Source: Prionace glauca (lineage: Eukaryota > Chordata > Chondrichthyes > Carcharhiniformes > Carcharhinidae). Taken from it: 64,000 nucleotides of DNA. Of the stretch, positions 61,246-64,000 are shown piece by piece. Numbering within the stretch: position 1 is the first letter of the stretch; the number at the start of each line of letters is the position of its first letter. The notes under the pieces were generated by a model. That model was given only the letters and a program-made list of their open reading frames with translations. It searched no databases and was not told the DNA's origin. The translations under genes were made by a program, and so were the position numbers. The DNA lies in contig CM075760.1 of assembly GCA_037974335.1 (NCBI GenBank), forward strand, positions 39,543,603 to 39,607,602, read 5' to 3'.

Positions 61246-61859
61246 TCACACAGAGAGAAACACAAGCACATAAAGAGAAAAAAACACACACACACATAAA
61301 GAGAGAAACACACACAAAAACACACTCACAGAGAAACACACACACAAACAGACAGGGAAACACAGATGCACAAAGAGATAAACACACACACACACACAAA
61401 GAGATAAACACACACACACACACACAAAGAGATAAACACACACACACACAAAGAAAGAAACACAGATACACACACACAAAGAGAGAAACACACAAGCACA
61501 TAAAGAGAAAAACACACACACACATAAAGAGAGAAACACACACTGAGAGAAACACACACACAAACAGACAGAGAAACACAGATGCACAAGAAGATAAACA
61601 CACACACACAAAAAGAGATACACAGATACACAGAAACACAGACACACACAGAGAAACACATACATACCCACACAGAAACACATACACATAAAGAGAGAAA
61701 AACACACACACAAAGAGAAACACACACACATACACACACACAGAGAAACACACATACACAAAGAAAGAAACACAGACTCACAGAGAAACACACATGCACA
61801 GAGAAACACACACACAGAAAAACAGAGACACAAAGGGAGGAACGCACACACAGAGAAAG
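61246..61859. repeat. CA-rich microsatellite, distal
   Basis: Mixed 'cacaaagagataaacacaca' and 'cagagaaacacaca' units; a segment with 'gatgcacaa' near 61371 recurs near 61581, about 210 bases apart. No gene seen. Confidence 0.88.
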
Positions 61860-63450
61860 TGTGCATGTGAGAGAGTGTGTGTGAGGGAGATTGTGTGTGA
61901 GAGAGAGTGTGTGTGTATGTCAGAGAATTTTTGTGAGACAGAGAGTGTGTATGTGTGTGTTTGTGTCTGTGTCAGAGAGTGTGTGTGTCAGAGAGAATAT
62001 GTATGAGACAGAGAGAGTGTGTGTGTGAGAGAGAATATGTATGAGACAGAGAGAGTGTGTGTGTGAGAGAGGGTGCAAGAGTGCGTGTGAGTGAGAATGT
62101 GTGTGAGAGAGAAAGTGTGTGTGTGTGAGAAAGAGTGTGTTTGTGTGTGTGAGAGAGAAAGTGTGTGTGTGTGAGAGAGAGAGCACATGTGAGGGAGTGT
62201 GTGAGAAAGAGGGCATGTATGTGACAGCGTATGTGTGAGTGTGTGTGTGAGGGAGATTGTGTGTGGGAGTGTGTGTGTGCGAGAAAGAGTGTGTGAGCGA
62301 GAGAGAGAGTGTGTGAGTGAGACAGTGTGTGTGACTGAGAGAGTGTGTGTGTGTGAGAGAGAGTGAATGTGTGTGACAGTGTGAGCTAGTGTGTGGAAGT
62401 GTATGTGAGAGAGAGTGCCTGTGAGAGAGAGAGTGTGTGCGAGAGAGAGAGTGTGTGTGTGAGAGGGAGAGTGTGTGACAGAGAGAGAGTGTGTGAGAGA
62501 GAGTGTGTGAGAGAGATAGTGTGTGTGTATGCATGTGAGAGTGTGAAAGAGAGTGTGTGTATGTGTGTGTGAGAGACAGTCTGTGTGAGAGTGTGTGTGT
62601 ATGAGAGAGTGTGTGTGTGAGAGAGAGAGTCAGTGTGTGTGTGTGTATGTGTGTGTGAGAGAGAGAGTGTGTGTGTGTGAGACAGTCTGTGTGAGAGTGT
62701 GTGTGTGAGAGAGTGTGTGTGTGAGAGAGAGTCAGTGTGCGTGTGTGAGAGAGAGAGTGTGTGTGTGAGAGACAGTCTGTGTGAGAGTGTGTGTGTGTGA
62801 GAGAGTGTGTGTGAGAGTGTGTGAAAGACAATGTGTAAGATAGAGTGTGTGTAAGAGTGAGTGTGTGAGAGTGAGTGTGTGAGAGAGTGTGTGAGAGAGT
62901 GTGAGAGAGTGTGAGAGAGTGTGAGAGAGTGTGTGTGAGAGTGTGTGAAAGACAATGTGTAAGATAGAGTGTGTGTAAGAGTGAGTGTGTGAGAGTGAGT
63001 GTGTGAGAGAGTGTGAGAGAGAGTATGAGAGAGAGTGTGAGAGAGAGTGTGAGAGAGAGTGTGAGAGAGCGTGTGTGTGTGAGAGAGAGCGTGTGTGTGT
63101 GAGAAAGAGAGAGTGTGTGTGAGAGAGAGAGAGTGTGTGTGAGAGAGAGAGAGTGTGTGTGAGAGAGAGAGAGTGTGTGAGAGAGAGAGAAAGAGTGTGT
63201 GTGAGAGAGAGAGAGTGTGTGAGAGAGAGAATGTGTGTGTAAGAGTGAGTGTGTGAGAGAGTGTGTGTGTAAGAGAGAGAGAGTGTGTGAGAGAGAGAGA
63301 GTGTGTGTGTAAGAGTGAGTGTGTGAGAGTGTGTGTGTGTGAGAGTGAGTGTGTGAGAGAGTGTGTGTAAGAGTGTGTGAGAGTGTGTGTGTAAGAGTGA
63401 GTGTGTGAGAGTGTGTGTGTGTAAGAGTGAGTGTGTGTATCTGTCTGCAC
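61860..63450. repeat. GT/GA microsatellite field
   Basis: The + strand changes from CA+GA to GT+GA: 'gtgtgtgagagagagtgtgt' throughout. Purine tracts keep their strand while the CA/GT part swaps, so this is not a simple inversion of what lies to the left. Internal repeats include a segment near 62815-62870 recurring at 62940-62990 ('gtgaaagacaatgtgtaaga'). TLSHTHTHS-type frames on the minus strand are low complexity. Confidence 0.9.
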
Positions 63451-63656
63451 GAGTGAGTGAATGTGAGTGTGTATGAGGGAGTACTCATGTGCTTGTTCAC
63501 AAGAGTGTGTTAAAGTGAGTGTTTATGAGAGTGAGTGTGTGAGCAAGTGTTCACGAGGGAGTGTGCAATAGTGAGTGTGTGTGTAATAAGGTGTGTAAGA
63601 CTGAGTAAGTGTACAAGAGTGAGTGAGTGCGGGTGGGAGAGTGCAGGAGTGTTAAC
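63451..63656. repeat. Decaying GT/GA repeat
   Basis: 'gtgagtgtgt' units mixed with non-repeat bases ('cttgttcacaagag', 'gtgtaataagg'); the array fades into ordinary sequence. No gene seen. Confidence 0.8.
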
Positions 63657-63936
63657 TTTAAGTTTATTTACAAGTGTCACAAACAGGCTGACATTAACAC
63701 AGCAATGAAGTTACGTGAAAATCCCCTAGTCGCCCACACTCTGGCGCCTGTTCGGGTTACACCGAGGGGGAATTTAGCACGGCCCAACGCACCCTTTCAG
63801 ACTGTGGGAGGAAACCCACGCAGACACGGGGAGAATGTGCAGACTCCACACAGACAGTGACCCCGAGCCGGGAATCGAACCCGGGGACCCTGGCGTTGTG
63901 AGACAGCAGTGCGAACCCACTGTTGGTAAAGGGAGA
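63657..63936 (-). mobile_element. V-SINE (HE1-like), less truncated copy D8
   Basis: On the minus strand: a partial tRNA-like head ('cagtgggttcgcactgctg'), box-B-like 'gggttcgattcccgg' (63867-63881), the central block (short form, lacking the 'gggtgctccgg' part), 'aacccgaacaggcgccag' and the LINE-like tail ('tgacacttgtaaataaac'). It retains 5' sequence that the array copies D1-D7 have lost and has no CR1 tail. Flanking 'gttaac' at 63651-63656 and 63937-63942 may be part of a target-site duplication. Confidence 0.87.
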
Positions 63937-64000
63937 GTTAACAGAAAGTAGCTGGTGGGAATATACTGAGGTCTGAGGCCAGAACTCTCCATTCACCTGA
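63937..64000. other. Ordinary sequence at the right edge
   Basis: Mixed-composition DNA with no repeat seen elsewhere in the window and no ORF of note. Probably the start of non-satellite flank. Confidence 0.6.

Noticed and set aside
61860-63450. Telomeric or subtelomeric repeat
   Set aside because: No TTAGGG runs; plain GT/GA microsatellite.
1-64000. Ribosomal DNA intergenic spacer
   Set aside because: Long repeated spacer units suggested it, but no 18S, 5.8S, 28S or 5S sequence is present.
1-64000. Endogenous retrovirus, LTR element or other capsid-bearing element
   Set aside because: No LTR pair, primer-binding site, protease, integrase or capsid-like sequence seen; all reverse transcriptase pieces are CR1-type non-LTR.

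Overview
This window looks like cartilaginous-fish DNA, most likely a shark or ray. That inference rests on three recognisable retroposon types: CR1-type LINE 3' ends with short terminal tandem repeats, the LINE tail that reads 'gaacataagaacataag' on the complementary strand, and a tRNA-derived SINE with the central block of the V-SINE superfamily (HE1-like). I recognise no host protein gene, rRNA gene, tRNA gene or CRISPR array. Nearly all long open frames come from stop-poor CA/GA or GT/CT repeats. The only protein-like sequence is the C-terminal end of LINE reverse transcriptases.

From about 0.9 to 51.8 kb the window is a tandem array of long composite units. The recurring parts are: A, a 0.55 kb CR1-like 3' end on the + strand (6 copies); B, a 0.94 kb CR1-like 3' end on the - strand (4 copies, plus a separate fragment at 60.2 kb); C, a 0.3 kb CR1-like 3' end on the - strand (5 full-length, 2 5'-side-only copies, 1 inverted piece and 3 tiny remnants); D, a short CR1-B tail fused to a V-SINE lacking its 5' end (6 copies plus 1 truncated); and E, a 0.64 kb non-microsatellite block ending in an old SINE scrap (6 copies plus 2 truncated). 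Microsatellites and minisatellites fill the rest. The phrase 'atttcggaa' at the end of E marks the register at 6142, 12785, 20221, 26942, 32181, 40622, 46649 and 51762.

Two unit types alternate over the first half. Type 1 runs E - GA/CA repeat - B - GA/CA repeat - A - CA repeat - C - GT/CT repeat - D. Type 2 runs E - long GA/CA repeat (4.8-5.4 kb) - truncated C - GT/CT repeat - D, without A or B. E1 to E3 is thus a dimeric repeat of about 14.08 kb. Later units carry deletions (32.0 kb), expansions (36-38 kb), an inversion with tandem duplication (44.4-45.1 kb) and loss of B (46.7-49.1 kb). All copies of a given element share the same truncation points and flanks, so they spread by duplication of the unit, not by separate insertions. 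Sequence variants in B, D and E group copies in conflicting ways, which points to unequal exchange or gene conversion.

From 51.8 kb the composite array gives way to an 8.4 kb GA/CA minisatellite field with its own 1.2-1.5 kb internal repeats, a diverged B fragment, a field of 'gagggagaaa' repeats, and then a switch at about 61.86 kb to GT/GA repeats. The last 350 bases hold a less truncated V-SINE on the - strand and a short stretch of ordinary sequence, probably the edge of the satellite domain.
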